This document shows positions 16,595 to 24,645 of a DNA stretch of 64,000 nt, one piece after another. A program made the position numbers and the translations under genes. The stretch lies in assembly GCA_964565925.1 (NCBI GenBank), contig CAZMGV010000013.1, positions 1 through 64,000 on the forward strand, given 5' to 3'. The number at the start of each line of letters is the position of its first letter. Within the stretch, counting starts at the first letter, position 1. A model generated the notes under the pieces. It made no database searches. It saw nothing but the letters and a program-made list of their open reading frames with translations, and was not told the DNA's origin. This DNA is from CAZMGV01 sp964565925 (GTDB lineage Bacteria > JAGRBM01 > JAHCIT01).

Positions 16595-17989
16595 ATGCGA
16601 AACCGGTTTTACTCGTCAGTGCTGCTCGCAGCTTCGCTTATGACGCTGATCTTCGCCGTCATGTCCGCCCTGGAGGACAACTACTTCCGGGAATGGCGGC
16701 AGTACCAGCGGCAGTACGCCGCCCTGACCGAGGGGAAGGCCGCCTTTGAGCAGGGCCCCAAGCAGCACTATCTGACCGGCCTGGACCGGATCGACCGCTG
16801 CTCGACCTGCCATACGGGTCTGATGAACAAGGATATGGCCACGGCGGCACAGCCGTTCACCACCCATCCCGGAACCACGCTGTCGGTCCACCAGCCGCAG
16901 ACCTATGGATGCACGGTCTGTCACCGGGGGCAGGGGCTCGCCACCAATTCGCTCGAGGCGCACGCAAACGATCCCGAGAAGAACGTATTCTGGGACGAGC
17001 CGATCTACTCGAAGCACTTCGTGCAGGCCTCCTGCCGGTCCTGCCACGCTTCGGCCTGGCTTGCGGATAATGGCGGGCCGGAGATCGCAAAAGGGGCCGA
17101 CCTCTTTGTGCAGATGGGCTGCAACTCCTGCCACAAGACCGGCGGAGTGGGTGGTTCACGCGGGCCTGCACTTGACGGCATCGGTTCGCAGCCGATCCAT
17201 CATTTCCCGATGGCGCACCTGGACAAGCCGCATAACGTCGAAAACTGGCAGGTGCAGCATCTGCTCGATCCCCAGAAGGTCACGCCCGGTTCGGCCATGC
17301 GCAACTACAAGTTCGCTCCGGAAGACGCCGAAGCGCTGTCCGTTTATCTCATGTCGCTGCGGGACCTGAATATCCCGGCGGCGATGGTTCATTCCCGGGA
17401 CTCCATGGACCGGGATAATCCGAACGGCGAACTGCTCTACAAGCGTAACTGCTCGGGCTGTCACGGTAGCGGTCTCAAGAGCCGCTCCGACGAGGTGCTC
17501 AACTGGATGATCCCGGCGATCCGGAACCCCCAGATGCTGAAGGCGGCGGGTGCGGACTATATCCGCAAGACCATCCAGAGCGGCCGGCCGGGAACGCCCA
17601 TGGAGAGCTGGAGTTCGGAATCCAGCGGCCTGAGCCGCAAGGAGACCGATGCCCTGGTGAACTACATCTATTCGAGCGCCGACAAGGAAGATCCGAAGCC
17701 CTGGGCGTTCGACAAACAGGCCGATGCCGAAAACGGGAAAGACCTGTTCAAGGAAAGCTGCAAGATGTGCCACGGCGCCAATGGCGAAGGCGGGCCCAAG
17801 GGTATCCGGCTGACCACCCAGGTATTGCGGGACATGCCGGATTCGTTCCTCGCCATCACGGTCCGCGATGGGCGTCCCGGTACGAACATGAATTCGTTTG
17901 TCGAACAGGCCGATTTCAGCAGCCAGGAGGTGGCTGATGTCGTTGCCTGGGTACGTGAACTTCAGCGGACCGCACTGGAGAGACATTGA
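16595..17989 (+). CDS. Hexaheme cytochrome c subunit
   Basis: A 464-residue protein with an N-terminal signal/anchor helix (about 8-25) and six CXXCH motifs: CSTCH 69-73, CTVCH 106-110, CRSCH 147-151, CNSCH 176-180, CSGCH 286-290 and CKMCH 389-393. The last three lie in mono-heme cytochrome c-like modules; the first three are closely spaced in a multiheme-like N-terminal part. It follows cytochrome b by 14 nt with a GGAGGA site and ends the operon. It probably takes the cytochrome c1 role and hands electrons on to NirS, NorC or the lipoprotein cytochrome. I do not recognise a named family. Confidence 0.9.
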   Translation: MRNRFYSSVLLAASLMTLIFAVMSALEDNYFREWRQYQRQYAALTEGKAAFEQGPKQHYLTGLDRIDRCSTCHTGLMNKDMATAAQPFTTHPGTTLSVHQPQTYGCTVCHRGQGLATNSLEAHANDPEKNVFWDEPIYSKHFVQASCRSCHASAWLADNGGPEIAKGADLFVQMGCNSCHKTGGVGGSRGPALDGIGSQPIHHFPMAHLDKPHNVENWQVQHLLDPQKVTPGSAMRNYKFAPEDAEALSVYLMSLRDLNIPAAMVHSRDSMDRDNPNGELLYKRNCSGCHGSGLKSRSDEVLNWMIPAIRNPQMLKAAGADYIRKTIQSGRPGTPMESWSSESSGLSRKETDALVNYIYSSADKEDPKPWAFDKQADAENGKDLFKESCKMCHGANGEGGPKGIRLTTQVLRDMPDSFLAITVRDGRPGTNMNSFVEQADFSSQEVADVVAWVRELQRTALERH

Positions 17990-18403
17990 GTGACAAGGGT
18001 TGCCCGTCGCAGCGGCAGATGAGTGGCTCTGTGCATCCGGCTTCAGCAAGCCGGCATGGCAAACCGTTCTGTACCAGGGTTTTTCCCGCCCGAAATCGCC
18101 GATTTCCACCGGTTCTCGCCGTGGCACGGTATTTGTATAGTTGTGACAGCGGCGTGACGGAATTCACGCGGCTGACAAATGAATCAATAGACCGGTCCAA
18201 AGACGGGCCGGCCACTATCAGGGACAAAGGCGTCCGTCCGCGCGAAGCAGTTTCGCAGCGGCGGGCGCCTTCAGGTTTTGGGGACATCTGCAAGCTGTCT
18301 CCGGGTCCGCTATTGTCCGGAATCATCTGTCAATTGTCATATCGGGAACAAGCGGCTTCCGGCAGCCTGTAGCCGGGAAATGGCCTCGAGGAGGAGGCAA
18401 GGA
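17990..18403 (+). other. 414-nt intergenic region before the porin gene
   Basis: No convincing gene: short frames overlapping the previous stop have no ribosome site. A 7-bp hairpin (18037-18043 with 18048-18054) could end the upstream operon but lacks a T-run. A -10-like TATAGT at 18136-18141 and a weak palindrome at 18326-18341 are the only promoter-like signals. Confidence 0.5.
18326..18341. promoter_or_regulatory. Degenerate TATGA-N6-TCATA-like site before the porin
   Basis: TCTGT CAATTG TCATA: the right half is perfect, the left half has 3 of 5. Centred about 70 nt before the porin ATG. Weak; reported because of its position. Confidence 0.3.
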
Positions 18404-19879
18404 ATGAAACTACTCAAAACAGCAGCGTTTCTGGTTCTAACGTCCGGGTTCATGTCGGTAGCGGCGGCACAGGACGCGCCGAAGACGGAAACCGTTCCGC
18501 CAGCGGAGGTGGTCCAGGCCCCTACGCCAACCCCGGCCCCCAAAGCCGATCTTGCGGCCGTGTGGAGCAAGATCACTCCGATGCTCCAGGTCCGCACGCG
18601 CTATGAATATCGCGACAACTACGATTTCAACCGCAAGATCCAGAAGGCGGACCGTGACAATTTCGTCCTTCTGCGCACCCGGGTTGGCCTGAAAGCGAAA
18701 CCTGTCGATGAAGTCGAACTATTCGCACAGATCCAGGATTCGCGTGAATTCGGAACATCCAAACTGACCGCCTCTCCCTACGGGCAGGGCAATATCGTAC
18801 GCGGCGTCAGCCCCGACGACGAAGGGCTTGCGCTCCATCAGGGGTATTTCAAGATCAAGGTTCCGGGTGTCGAAGGGCTCGCCTTCCAGGCCGGCCGCCA
18901 GGAGTTCCGGCTCGGTGAAGAGCGCCTTGTCGGTGCACTGGACTGGTCGAACCGCGGCCGCTCGTTCGACGGCGGCATCGCGACGTTCACCCACGACAAG
19001 TTCCAGGCCGACGGGTTCTGGTTCGTGGTCGTCCGCGGTGACGCCGGGAGCCCTGCGGCGACATCGAAAAGCGCCGGAACTGCTTCGCCGGTGTCGGCCC
19101 TGGGTATCGCCGAAGACACGCGCCTGGGCGGTCTGAACCTGAGGTATGACGACGACCAGATCGGAACGGTCGAGGCCTATTACCTGAACGTGCTGGACCG
19201 AGACGGCGGGGCGCTACTCGCTTTCACGCCGCCGGCGCCGCCGCCCAAGCAGAACGACCTGATCCTGCACACGGCAGGGCTACATCTGCTCAAGAAACCG
19301 GCGCGGAGTGCGGTGGACTGGAGCCTCGAAGGCGCCGTCCAGTGGGGTCAGGACGGATACCTGAAGCACCGGGCCGGGGCGTTCCATACGGCGCTCGGCT
19401 TTACGGCGGACAACGACGCCCAGCCGCGCTTTATGCTCGAATACAACTATGCAACGGGCGGCGACGACTATGCGGCGCACAAGAGCTATGCGTTCCGCAA
19501 CCTGTTCCCGACCAATCACAACAAGTACGGCGCCATCGATTTCATGACGTGGACGAACATGCATGACATCCATCCCGAACTGTCGGCCACGATCAACAAG
19601 GTCAAGCTGATCCTCGGCTACCATGAGTTCCTGGCAGTCGACGACAACGGGGCCATCGGCACCGGGGCAGGCGCGCTTGCCGCCAATGCGGCCCGCACTT
19701 CCCGCCAGTTCGGCCGTGAACTGGACCTGATGGCGAGCGGGAAGCTCTATGACCCGGTCGCCGTGCTGGTCGGCTACTCGGCCTTCAATCCGGGCAAGAT
19801 GTTCCGTCAGACCTATGCACCTGCGCTCAAGACCGACGTAGCGAACTTCGTATACGTCCAGGCGACGATCTCCCTGTAA
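18404..19879 (+). CDS. Alginate-export/porin-like outer membrane beta-barrel protein
   Basis: A 491-residue exported protein. A clear signal peptide ends at VAAAQ (about residue 22), then comes a Pro/Ala-rich linker, then alternating amphipathic strands beginning with LQVRTRYEYRDNYDF, as in the alginate-export (PF13372-type) porin family. No plug domain or TonB box is seen. It probably lets small solutes, possibly nitrate or nitrite, cross the outer membrane; the ligand is inferred from the neighbours only. Start chosen at 18404 with AAGGA just upstream; a longer reading lacks a signal peptide. A strong hairpin follows the stop. Confidence 0.78.
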   Translation: MKLLKTAAFLVLTSGFMSVAAAQDAPKTETVPPAEVVQAPTPTPAPKADLAAVWSKITPMLQVRTRYEYRDNYDFNRKIQKADRDNFVLLRTRVGLKAKPVDEVELFAQIQDSREFGTSKLTASPYGQGNIVRGVSPDDEGLALHQGYFKIKVPGVEGLAFQAGRQEFRLGEERLVGALDWSNRGRSFDGGIATFTHDKFQADGFWFVVVRGDAGSPAATSKSAGTASPVSALGIAEDTRLGGLNLRYDDDQIGTVEAYYLNVLDRDGGALLAFTPPAPPPKQNDLILHTAGLHLLKKPARSAVDWSLEGAVQWGQDGYLKHRAGAFHTALGFTADNDAQPRFMLEYNYATGGDDYAAHKSYAFRNLFPTNHNKYGAIDFMTWTNMHDIHPELSATINKVKLILGYHEFLAVDDNGAIGTGAGALAANAARTSRQFGRELDLMASGKLYDPVAVLVGYSAFNPGKMFRQTYAPALKTDVANFVYVQATISL

Positions 19880-19907
19880 CCAGGGAAACGGAGCCGTTGC
19901 GCCAGAC

Positions 19908-19945
19908 GATAACCCGCCGGTACGGTGACGTGCCGGCGGGTTATC
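19908..19945. terminator. Hairpin terminator after the porin gene
   Basis: Perfect 13-bp stem (19908-19920 with 19933-19945) and a 12-nt loop, 29 nt after the porin stop. It has no long T-run on either strand, so its strength is uncertain. Confidence 0.6.
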
Positions 19946-19964
19946 ATTTGAAAGTGAACTCCAG

Positions 19965-20447
19965 ATGACATTCCGGTACCTGTCTGCCCTGCTGATCTCC
20001 GCAGCGCTGCTTCTTGGCAGTACGTCCGGAGCGGGGCCATGCGACTGCCGGGGAGGGTCCCGGCATCTGTGGGCCGACATCACTGTCCATGAACGGGACG
20101 TCCGCACGGGGCTTCAGGCAGCACTGGACAAGGCGGAAGCGACGGGACTGGTACGTCTGGCGATGGCCCTCAGCTTTTGCGGCGAGCCACCACCGGGTAT
20201 CCGGCGGACTGGCCCGGGAGAACTCTCCTGGCCGGCAACGGGATGCATGGCGACCCTGCGGGGGCCTCGCCCGTGGCCGGAGCTGATCGAACTCGAATGT
20301 CCGGAAATGATGGAAATCCCGGACCTTCCTGCGGGTTTCCGGCTGGACGGACCGGTTAAATGGGAGGTTTCGGGAGAAGAACTTAACCGTCAGTGGAGAT
20401 CCCGGATTGCCGTAGTGACCAGCTCATGTGCGGCACCGGCCGATTGA
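19965..20447 (+). CDS. Hypothetical secreted protein
   Basis: A 160-residue protein with a signal peptide (hydrophobic about 6-20) and a mature part beginning GAGPCDCRGG. Six cysteines in the mature chain suggest disulfides. I recognise no domain. It starts 20 nt after the porin hairpin and has only a weak ribosome site. It lies just before the hemerythrin operon but ends before that operon's palindrome, so it need not be co-regulated. Codon use resembles its neighbours. Confidence 0.6.
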   Translation: MTFRYLSALLISAALLLGSTSGAGPCDCRGGSRHLWADITVHERDVRTGLQAALDKAEATGLVRLAMALSFCGEPPPGIRRTGPGELSWPATGCMATLRGPRPWPELIELECPEMMEIPDLPAGFRLDGPVKWEVSGEELNRQWRSRIAVVTSSCAAPAD

Positions 20448-20492
20448 AGCTCTACTCCCGGCCAGCCCGGCTGCCTCCCCCTCCTGCGGACA

Positions 20493-20508
20493 TATGTGGA
20501 TTGTCATA
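20493..20508. promoter_or_regulatory. TATGT-N6-TCATA site upstream of the hemerythrin operon
   Basis: TATGT GGATTG TCATA, 9 of 10 matches. A -10-like GAAAAT (20531-20536) follows 22 nt later and the hemerythrin ATG is at 20563. Confidence 0.65.
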
Positions 20509-20562
20509 CCTGCGCTTCCTCCGAATGGATGAAAATGGGACCAGTCGAAGGGAGCCCTCTAC

Positions 20563-21156
20563 ATGATGAATACCGGCACACCGTCAGGCCCGTCCTGCCA
20601 CGAACACCTGCTGTCGGGTGAAGCTGTCCGCCAGCGGCTGGCCTCGCTCGCGGACAACCAGATTCTCAAGCTGCTCTATACGGAGCATGTCGTGATTCTG
20701 AAAACGCTGGACCGCCTCGAGGAGGAGGCCCGTCTGGTCAGGCGCAACGGCGCAAAGCCGCCGGATGCGGAACAGCTGGCCCGGTTCGGGACAATCGCCC
20801 TCGCGCTGCTCGATGCGGAACCGCACCACCAGCGGGAAGAAACCGTGCTGTTTCCCGAACTGGAGGGCCGGGGTGTCTACGGCCCGCCGCACGTCATGCG
20901 CGCCGAACATGTGGAGTTGCGCCAGCTCAAGCATGAGCTGCAGGACCTGGCCACCGGGAAGAAATCCACCCCGAACGACCGGATTGCCGCTGTCGCGGAG
21001 TCCATTGTCGCGAATCTCCGGATGCACATTCACAAGGAAAATGAGATCCTGTATCCGATGGCGTACGATGTTATTAAGCAACCTGCCGACTGGGACCGGC
21101 TGACCGCCGCCAGCGACCGGGTCGGACCCTGCGCGTTCATGCCGCAGAAGTCCTGA
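20563..21156 (+). CDS. Hemerythrin-domain protein
   Basis: A 197-residue cytoplasmic four-helix HHE protein, expected to bind a di-iron centre that could sense or handle NO or O2, or donate iron for repair. Ligand candidates are seen in order: YTEHVVILKTL, PHHQREETVLFPELE, RAEHVELRQL and LRMHIHKENEILYPM. The last two match the HXXXE/HXXXXE spacing of the YtfE/RIC type. It lacks the N-terminal ScdA_N domain, but a separate ScdA_N protein is encoded at 26653. First of three tightly spaced genes behind a TATGA-type site. Confidence 0.85.
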   Translation: MMNTGTPSGPSCHEHLLSGEAVRQRLASLADNQILKLLYTEHVVILKTLDRLEEEARLVRRNGAKPPDAEQLARFGTIALALLDAEPHHQREETVLFPELEGRGVYGPPHVMRAEHVELRQLKHELQDLATGKKSTPNDRIAAVAESIVANLRMHIHKENEILYPMAYDVIKQPADWDRLTAASDRVGPCAFMPQKS

Positions 21157-21165
21157 AGGAGCCCC

Positions 21166-21465
21166 GTGACGGAAGCAAAGGTTCGCGAAGCACTCCGGCG
21201 GGTCATGGACCCGGAACTCGGGATCAGTGTCGTGGACCTGGGACTGATTTCCGGCATCCGGGTTACCGGTCAGACCGTCGATGTGGATCTCGGAATGACC
21301 TCTCCCACCTGTCCGCTGGGGCCGATGATGAAGGCGGACGCGGAAGCGGCTGTTCGTAACGTCGTGTCTGCGGGCACGCAGGTCACGGTGCATATCCGCG
21401 ACGATCTCAAGTGGGATCCGTCGCTGATGACTCCTGAAGCCAAAACGCTGCTGGGCTGGAAATGA
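21166..21465 (+). CDS. MIP18/SufT-type metal-sulfur cluster assembly factor
   Basis: A 99-residue DUF59/MIP18 domain protein. The motifs are MDPELGISVVDLGLI and TSPTCPLG, whose Cys is the conserved one in this family. Relatives (SufT, PaaD, MIP18) help mature Fe-S proteins. It starts with GTG 9 nt after the hemerythrin stop, with GGAG upstream, and overlaps the next start by 4 bp. In this operon, repair of NO-damaged Fe-S centres is a reasonable inference; PaaD is unlikely because no phenylacetate genes are near. Confidence 0.87.
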   Translation: MTEAKVREALRRVMDPELGISVVDLGLISGIRVTGQTVDVDLGMTSPTCPLGPMMKADAEAAVRNVVSAGTQVTVHIRDDLKWDPSLMTPEAKTLLGWK

Positions 21466-22568
21466 AGAAAGCCCACAGGCGGCTTTCCCGTCTGCCTATG
21501 CTGGCTGCGGGCATGACCGGGCTTATCGCCGCTCTCTGGGGCGGTCTGGTGCGCGTCGGCTGGGAGTGGCCGGTGCCGCAGCCGATGTGGGTGGCGATTC
21601 ACGGCCCGCTGATGATCGCCGGATTTCTGGGAACACTGATCTGCCTGGAACGGGCTGTCGGATACGGTGCCCTGTGGTCGTACCTGGGCCCGGTATTCGC
21701 CGCCATCGGATGCCTGCTCATGGTGGCTGGATTCCCGCCTTTTGCGGCGCCGGGTTGGTTCGCCGTCGCTTCCGCGGTCGTCCTGTGCGCGGTCTACGCG
21801 GTGGTCTTTTTCCAGAACCCGACCCGCCATATGGCGGTCATGGGGGTGGGGGCCCTGTTCTGGATGACCGGCAATATCCTGCTCGTCCGGACCTGGGCGG
21901 TTTATCAGATCGTTCTCTGGTGGGCGGCGTTCCTCATTTTCACGATTGTCGGAGAGCGGCTCGAACTGAACCGTTTCCTCAAACCCGGGCGCTGGTCCTG
22001 GCCGCTGTTCCTGACGCCGTCGGTTCTGGTTGGCGGCGGGCTGATCTTGACACTGGCGCAGCCGGATGCCGGCGCACGGATCGTCGGTGCCGGGTTCACA
22101 GGACTGGCTGTGTGGCTGGCGTTCAACGATATCGTCCGGCGTACGATCCGGATCGGTGGCCTGCCGAAGTTTGTCGCCTGGTGCCTGCTTGGCGGTTTCG
22201 GCTGGCTGGCCGTTTCGGGTCTGATGCTGCTCCGGTATGGCGCTCCCGTTCCCGGCCCCTGGTACGACATCACCCTGCATTCGCTGTTCGTGGGCTTCGT
22301 CTTCTCGATGATCTTCGGGCACGCTCCGATCATTTTCCCGGCCGTGCTGGAGCTCAGGATCGAATTCAGCCGGCTGTCGTACGTTCCGCTGGCGCTGCTC
22401 AATATCTCGCTGGCGATGCGTCTCACGGGAGATCTGTTGCAGAATGAACACTTGAGGCGCTGCGGGGCACTGCTCAACGCCCTGTCTATCGTCCTGTTCC
22501 TGCTGCTGACGGTGAAATCCCTACGCCCGGCCCCAGAGGCCGCGGGGATGCCTTCTCCGCCCCTATGA
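21462..22568 (+). CDS. Polytopic membrane protein, NnrS-like in character
   Basis: A 368-residue integral membrane protein with about ten hydrophobic helices. Helix-embedded histidines occur in AIHGPLMIAGF and near the C-terminus in TLHSLFVGF and MIFGHAPIIFP, similar in style to NnrS, a heme- and copper-containing protein of the NO response. It overlaps the SufT-like gene by 4 bp (ATGA) and so shares its transcript. The 3' end carries the palindrome that serves the next gene. Assignment to NnrS itself is not certain; I see no metal motif beyond these histidines. Confidence 0.6.
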   Translation: MKKAHRRLSRLPMLAAGMTGLIAALWGGLVRVGWEWPVPQPMWVAIHGPLMIAGFLGTLICLERAVGYGALWSYLGPVFAAIGCLLMVAGFPPFAAPGWFAVASAVVLCAVYAVVFFQNPTRHMAVMGVGALFWMTGNILLVRTWAVYQIVLWWAAFLIFTIVGERLELNRFLKPGRWSWPLFLTPSVLVGGGLILTLAQPDAGARIVGAGFTGLAVWLAFNDIVRRTIRIGGLPKFVAWCLLGGFGWLAVSGLMLLRYGAPVPGPWYDITLHSLFVGFVFSMIFGHAPIIFPAVLELRIEFSRLSYVPLALLNISLAMRLTGDLLQNEHLRRCGALLNALSIVLFLLLTVKSLRPAPEAAGMPSPPL

Positions 22569-22579
22569 TATCTGTCATT
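22564..22579. promoter_or_regulatory. TATGA-N6-TCATT site upstream of the radical SAM gene
   Basis: TATGA TATCTG TCATT, 9 of 10 matches, overlapping the stop codon of the upstream gene. A -10-like AATAAC (22605-22610) follows, and the radical SAM ATG is at 22675. Confidence 0.65.
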
Positions 22580-22674
22580 ACCTGCGTGGGTCCCTGCGGG
22601 CGACAATAACTCCAGATTCCGCCAGTGCTTGAGCCGGCCCAACACCGGTTCCGTGGCGGACAGGGAGACCCCGG

Positions 22675-23799
22675 ATGGCATCGGCAGAACGAATCAGGGC
22701 CGCCGCGAACTACGATCAGGCGCCGCTCATTACCATATGGGAACTGACCCGCGCATGCGATCTGACCTGCACCCACTGCCGGGCGGAAGCGGTGCCGTTC
22801 AGGAATCCGGAAGAACTCACGACGGAAGAAGGGCGCAAGCTGCTCGACGACATCCGTGCCATGGGCGGAGTCGTGGTCGTGTTCACCGGAGGCGATCCGC
22901 TCAAGCGCCCCGACGTGTACGACCTCGTGACCTACGGCAGCTCGATCGGTCTTCAGATGACGATGACTCCGTCGGCGACCCCCCTGCTCAACGAAGGTTC
23001 CGTCAACCGGCTGAAAGCCGCCGGGCTGAAGCGTCTGGCCCTTTCACTGGACGGCGCGGACGAGCAGGTCCACGACTCCCGGCGCGGATGGAGTGGCTCC
23101 TTCCAGAAAACGCTCGAGATCGCCCGTTTCGCCGGTACCATCGGGTTGTCGCTGCAGATCAACACCGCCCTGGACCGGCGCAACATCCAGAACCTCGACA
23201 GTATCGCGAAGCAGGTGGCGGACTTGAAGGTGGCGCTCTGGAGCGTATTCATCTGCGTTCCGACCGGCCGCTCCAAGGCCGGAGACGAACTGAGTGCGGG
23301 CGAGATAGAAAAGACCTGCAGACGCCTGGTCCAGCTGTCGGCCGATTACGGGATACCGCTCAAGACGACGGCTGCGCCGCAGTTCCGGCGTGTCGTCATG
23401 CAGGCCGAGAAGAACCCGGCAGCCACGGCCAAAACGGAATACTCGAAACGCCTGTCCACATTCGGCGTCAACGACGGCCGCGGTTTCATATTCATTTCCA
23501 ACAAGGGCGAAGTGTATCCGAGCGGATTCCTGCCGGTTCGCTGCGGAAGCGTCCGGGAACAGCCCATCGGGGATATTTACCGCAACAGCGAGCTGCTGCA
23601 GGCGCTACGGGACGCGGACCGTCTCGAAGGCAAGTGCGGTTATTGCGAATACCGGGATGTCTGCGGCGGATCGCGGGCCCGTGCCTACGCGCACAGCGGG
23701 AATCCGCTGGGCGAGGACCCCGGCTGTCCGTATCAACCCAAACCGCCGTCCCTGGTGGACGAAAAGGTCGAGGCCGTTATTGCCACCGCGGTTTTGTAA
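22675..23799 (+). CDS. Radical SAM/SPASM protein of the NirJ/AhbD-related group
   Basis: A 374-residue radical SAM enzyme. The CX3CX2C cluster is Cys28-Cys32-Cys35 (CDLTCTHC), with FTGGDPL as the GGE-like motif. The C-terminal SPASM cysteines (CGYCEYRDVCGGSRARAYA, later DPGCPY) closely resemble those of AhbD-type heme decarboxylases and the TIGR04053 group. It has its own TATGA-type promoter beside the NO regulator. Likely jobs are a step in heme d1 or heme synthesis under anoxia, or maturation of a cofactor used in denitrification. It is clearly distinct from NirJ at 5297-6499. GGGAGACCCCGG precedes the ATG. Confidence 0.85.
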   Translation: MASAERIRAAANYDQAPLITIWELTRACDLTCTHCRAEAVPFRNPEELTTEEGRKLLDDIRAMGGVVVVFTGGDPLKRPDVYDLVTYGSSIGLQMTMTPSATPLLNEGSVNRLKAAGLKRLALSLDGADEQVHDSRRGWSGSFQKTLEIARFAGTIGLSLQINTALDRRNIQNLDSIAKQVADLKVALWSVFICVPTGRSKAGDELSAGEIEKTCRRLVQLSADYGIPLKTTAAPQFRRVVMQAEKNPAATAKTEYSKRLSTFGVNDGRGFIFISNKGEVYPSGFLPVRCGSVREQPIGDIYRNSELLQALRDADRLEGKCGYCEYRDVCGGSRARAYAHSGNPLGEDPGCPYQPKPPSLVDEKVEAVIATAVL

Positions 23800-23820
23800 C
23801 GGGGTCCATTTTACCGCGAG

Positions 23821-24543
23821 TCAGCTGCCGGTGCCGCGGGACGCGGACACAAGCTGTTCCAGCCGGGCGCGGTTGCGGACGATCAGGTTATCCGGATCGG
23901 ATTCGAGTATGCCGAGGGTTTCCCACTTGCGGAACACCCGGATCGCTGTTTCGACCGTCGTCCCGACCATCTCGGCCATTTCGCGGCGGGTGAGAATGCG
24001 CGGGAGCATGTCCGGATTGCTGCCCGTTTCGTGCATGCGTTCGAGCAGTTCCACGCATAACTGGGCAAGCCGGGATTCGACCGTCGTCGCCGCCAGCATC
24101 GTCTGAGATTCTGCCGAATGGCGGAGCCGCCCCGACACCATCGAGAAAAGCTGTTTGGCCAGTTTCGCCGTCGAATCGATAGTCGCAACGATGTCGGCCC
24201 TCGGGATGGCGATCATCCGCCCGTCGGTCGCCGGGATGGCAGAGACGGGATACGGGCTGGCGTCATATACGACCGCCACGCCCAGCGCCTCGCCGGGGCC
24301 GATCAGTCCGACAATGGCGGGCCGTCCGTTAGGGGCTACCTTGAGCAGTTTCACCCAGCCGTCGAGGACGAAATAGCCGGTCGCGGAGTCGCTGCCCTCA
24401 TGAAAGATGGGCTCTTCGCGCTTGAAGGGCACTTCCCGGGCGCGTTCCAGCATCCGGTCCCGTAAAACCGGTTCAAGATCTTTGAGAAATGCGACTTTCT
24501 CAATTCCGGGAAATCGGATGATTACGGCCACCGGACTGCTCAC
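23821..24543 (-). CDS. Crp/Fnr-family regulator, DNR/NnrR-like
   Basis: A 240-residue transcription factor: cyclic-nucleotide-binding fold (about 15-130), dimer helix, then a winged helix. The recognition helix reads TTVETAIR (Val197, Glu198, Ile201, Arg202), Fnr-like at Glu and Arg but with Ile where Fnr has Ser. There is a single Cys (163) and no N-terminal Cys cluster, so it is not an oxygen-sensing Fnr; a heme-based NO sensor of the DNR/NnrR kind is the best reading. A GTG at 24543 or 24528 could start it (GGAG suits the latter). A TATGA palindrome ends 5 nt upstream, suggesting autoregulation. It is the likely owner of all the TATGA sites. Confidence 0.88.
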   Translation of the reverse strand: MSSPVAVIIRFPGIEKVAFLKDLEPVLRDRMLERAREVPFKREEPIFHEGSDSATGYFVLDGWVKLLKVAPNGRPAIVGLIGPGEALGVAVVYDASPYPVSAIPATDGRMIAIPRADIVATIDSTAKLAKQLFSMVSGRLRHSAESQTMLAATTVESRLAQLCVELLERMHETGSNPDMLPRILTRREMAEMVGTTVETAIRVFRKWETLGILESDPDNLIVRNRARLEQLVSASRGTGS

Positions 24544-24547
24544 TCCA

Positions 24548-24563
24548 TATGATGCATCTCATA
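24548..24563. promoter_or_regulatory. TATGA-N6-TCATA site between the regulator and the DUF2249 operon
   Basis: TATGA TGCATC TCATA, a full match. A -10-like TATCGT (24586-24591) lies 22 nt downstream on the plus strand, so it should activate the operon at 24646. On the other side it abuts the regulator start and could repress it. Confidence 0.78.
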
Positions 24564-24645
24564 CCGGCAGATAGGGACTACCCCGTATCGTTAGCCATAG
24601 AGAATCGCCAACTCGCTAACTAAGCGGTGGCCGGTACGAAATGCA

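Noticed and set aside
17986..18372. Possible 128-codon gene after the hexaheme cytochrome
   Set aside because: Starts inside the previous stop region, has no ribosome site and a non-protein-like composition; treated as intergenic.
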